Positions 6,299 through 6,780 of a stretch of 6,780 nt of DNA are shown here, piece by piece (position 1 is the first letter of the stretch; every line of letters starts with the position of its first letter). The notes beneath the pieces were generated by a model. It saw only the letters and a program-made list of their open reading frames with translations. It was not told the origin of the DNA and ran no database searches. The stretch is from Bacillota bacterium (GTDB lineage: Bacteria > Bacillota > Sulfobacillia > JAJZYS01 > JAJYTV01). A program made the position numbers and the translations under genes. The stretch covers positions 1 through 6,780 of the forward strand of contig JAJZIE010000134.1 in the NCBI GenBank assembly GCA_021810725.1, read 5' to 3'.

Positions 6299-6780
6299 AT
6301 GCAAGGGGCGGACGAACAGCAGGTCCAAGCGATGGTGCAGCAGGAGATGCGCAGGCTCCTGGCCGGCGTGGCCGCGCAGCAGAGTGGCGGTTCCTCGAGC
6401 GGATCCAGCCAGTCCTCGAACGCAGGGGGCTCGAGCGCGGGCGGATACTCCAGCAACCAAGGAGGCGCCAACGGGCACGCCAGCGGATACGGAATGAATG
6501 GCGGCGCGGGCGGCGGCATGGGGGGCAGCCAGTCCAGCGGCGGGTCACAGGCCAACGGCAAGGCGCAGGGCGGATTCGGCCCTGGCATCCCATCGGGCGA
6601 TGTGCCGCAGCTGCTCATGCAGTTGGCTCTTGCGTGGCAACAACAGCAATTGGTCAGCGGCAGCGGCCAAGGGCAACAGGGTCAGCAGGCACAACAGAGC
6701 GGCCAAGGGCAGCAGAGCGGTCAAGGGCAACAAGGCAGCCAGGCACAACAGAGCCAGCAAGGCAGCCAGGCACAACAGAG
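6299..6780 (+). CDS. Gln/Gly/Ser-rich low-complexity protein (partial, 3' end off window)
   Basis: I do not recognise this protein. From the ATG at 6299 the frame stays open for 160 codons to the window edge. An AGGGGG ribosome site lies 6 nt before it, and the ATG at 6293 would sit directly on that site. Residues 3-27 are a predicted amphipathic, Gln-rich helix (DEQQVQAMVQQEMRRLLAGVAAQQ). Residues 29-100 are a Gly/Ser/Asn-rich linker with scattered Tyr and Met. Residues 102-119 form a second helix-like stretch (VPQLLMQLALAWQQQQLV). Residues 120-160 are almost only Gln, Gly, Ser and Ala in short repeats. There is one Lys, no Cys, few acidic residues, and no signal peptide. The 37-bp distance from the protease stop, with no terminator between, suggests co-transcription. 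The composition resembles prion-like or coat/matrix-type low-complexity proteins, but no function should be assigned. Confidence 0.75.
   Translation, partial: MQGADEQQVQAMVQQEMRRLLAGVAAQQSGGSSSGSSQSSNAGGSSAGGYSSNQGGANGHASGYGMNGGAGGGMGGSQSSGGSQANGKAQGGFGPGIPSGDVPQLLMQLALAWQQQQLVSGSGQGQQGQQAQQSGQGQQSGQGQQGSQAQQSQQGSQAQQ
6662..6780 (+). repeat. in-frame tandem repeats (18 bp then 27 bp) in the Q/G/S-rich gene
   Basis: Four consecutive 18-bp units run from 6662 to 6733 (6662-6679, 6680-6697, 6698-6715, 6716-6733). They encode SGQGQQ, GQQAQQ, SGQGQQ and SGQGQQ. They merge into a 27-bp repeat whose copies start at 6731 and 6758; these are identical over the 23 bases visible in the second copy. The 27-bp unit encodes QGSQAQQSQ. 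Both units are multiples of three, so changes in copy number would keep the frame. The array continues past the window edge. Confidence 0.85.

Noticed and set aside
6282..6497. Plus-strand open frame of 71 codons starting MAGGCRCKGR
   Set aside because: It is out of frame with the longer frame from 6299, which has a properly spaced ribosome site and runs to the edge with consistent repeats.
6545..6775. Minus-strand frame encoding a Leu/Ala-rich hydrophobic repeat
   Set aside because: It is the reverse complement of the Gln-rich tandem repeats; CAG/CAA read backwards gives Leu codons, so the apparent membrane protein is an artefact.
6662..6780. CRISPR-like array
   Set aside because: The units are directly abutting, in frame and coding, with no unique spacers between palindromic repeats.

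Overview
The window looks like chromosomal DNA of a high-GC, endospore-forming Bacillota. Three things point there. Two genes for alpha/beta-type small acid-soluble spore proteins (SASPs) sit at the left end. Shine-Dalgarno sequences are strong (AAGGAGGTGA-like), and GTG and TTG starts are used. The right half has the order rsmD - coaD - patatin-like protein - PDZ/Lon-like protease, which matches the Bacillus ylbH-ylbI(coaD)-ylbK-ylbL neighbourhood. The high GC content and the SASP sequence type suggest an Alicyclobacillaceae-like lineage, but that placement is inference only.

Left part (1-1068, minus strand): a truncated SASP gene running off the left edge, a complete second SASP gene followed by a strong hairpin terminator, and a 152-residue DUF441 membrane protein. 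The two SASP genes share a 48-bp block with 46 identities, and both differences are synonymous. A 90-bp divergent intergenic region with an inverted repeat separates this block from the plus-strand genes.

Middle (1159-3347, plus strand): a 12-TM-type MFS drug-efflux-like transporter, then phosphosulfolactate synthase (ComA/YitD family), which adds sulfite to phosphoenolpyruvate. In spore-formers the product can feed sulfolactate made during sporulation.

Right part (3367-6780, plus strand): a compact, probably co-transcribed run of rsmD (16S rRNA m2G966 methyltransferase), coaD (coenzyme A biosynthesis), a patatin-like hydrolase and a membrane-anchored PDZ-Lon protease. rsmD and coaD abut with no gap, and the hydrolase and protease genes overlap by 8 bp. 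The run continues into an unrecognised Gln/Gly/Ser-rich protein that leaves the window at the right edge. Its coding tail consists of 18-bp and 27-bp tandem repeats. A perfect extended -10 element (TGGTATAAT) overlaps the comA stop codon just ahead of rsmD and may start this transcript.

Most of the window is conventional. The least explained item is the repeat-bearing Q/G/S-rich gene at the right edge. Other points of interest are the Tyr in place of the usual Arg/Lys in the patatin oxyanion motif, the altered germination-protease site in one SASP, and the promoter built over a stop codon. I see no sign of a new defence or mobile system.
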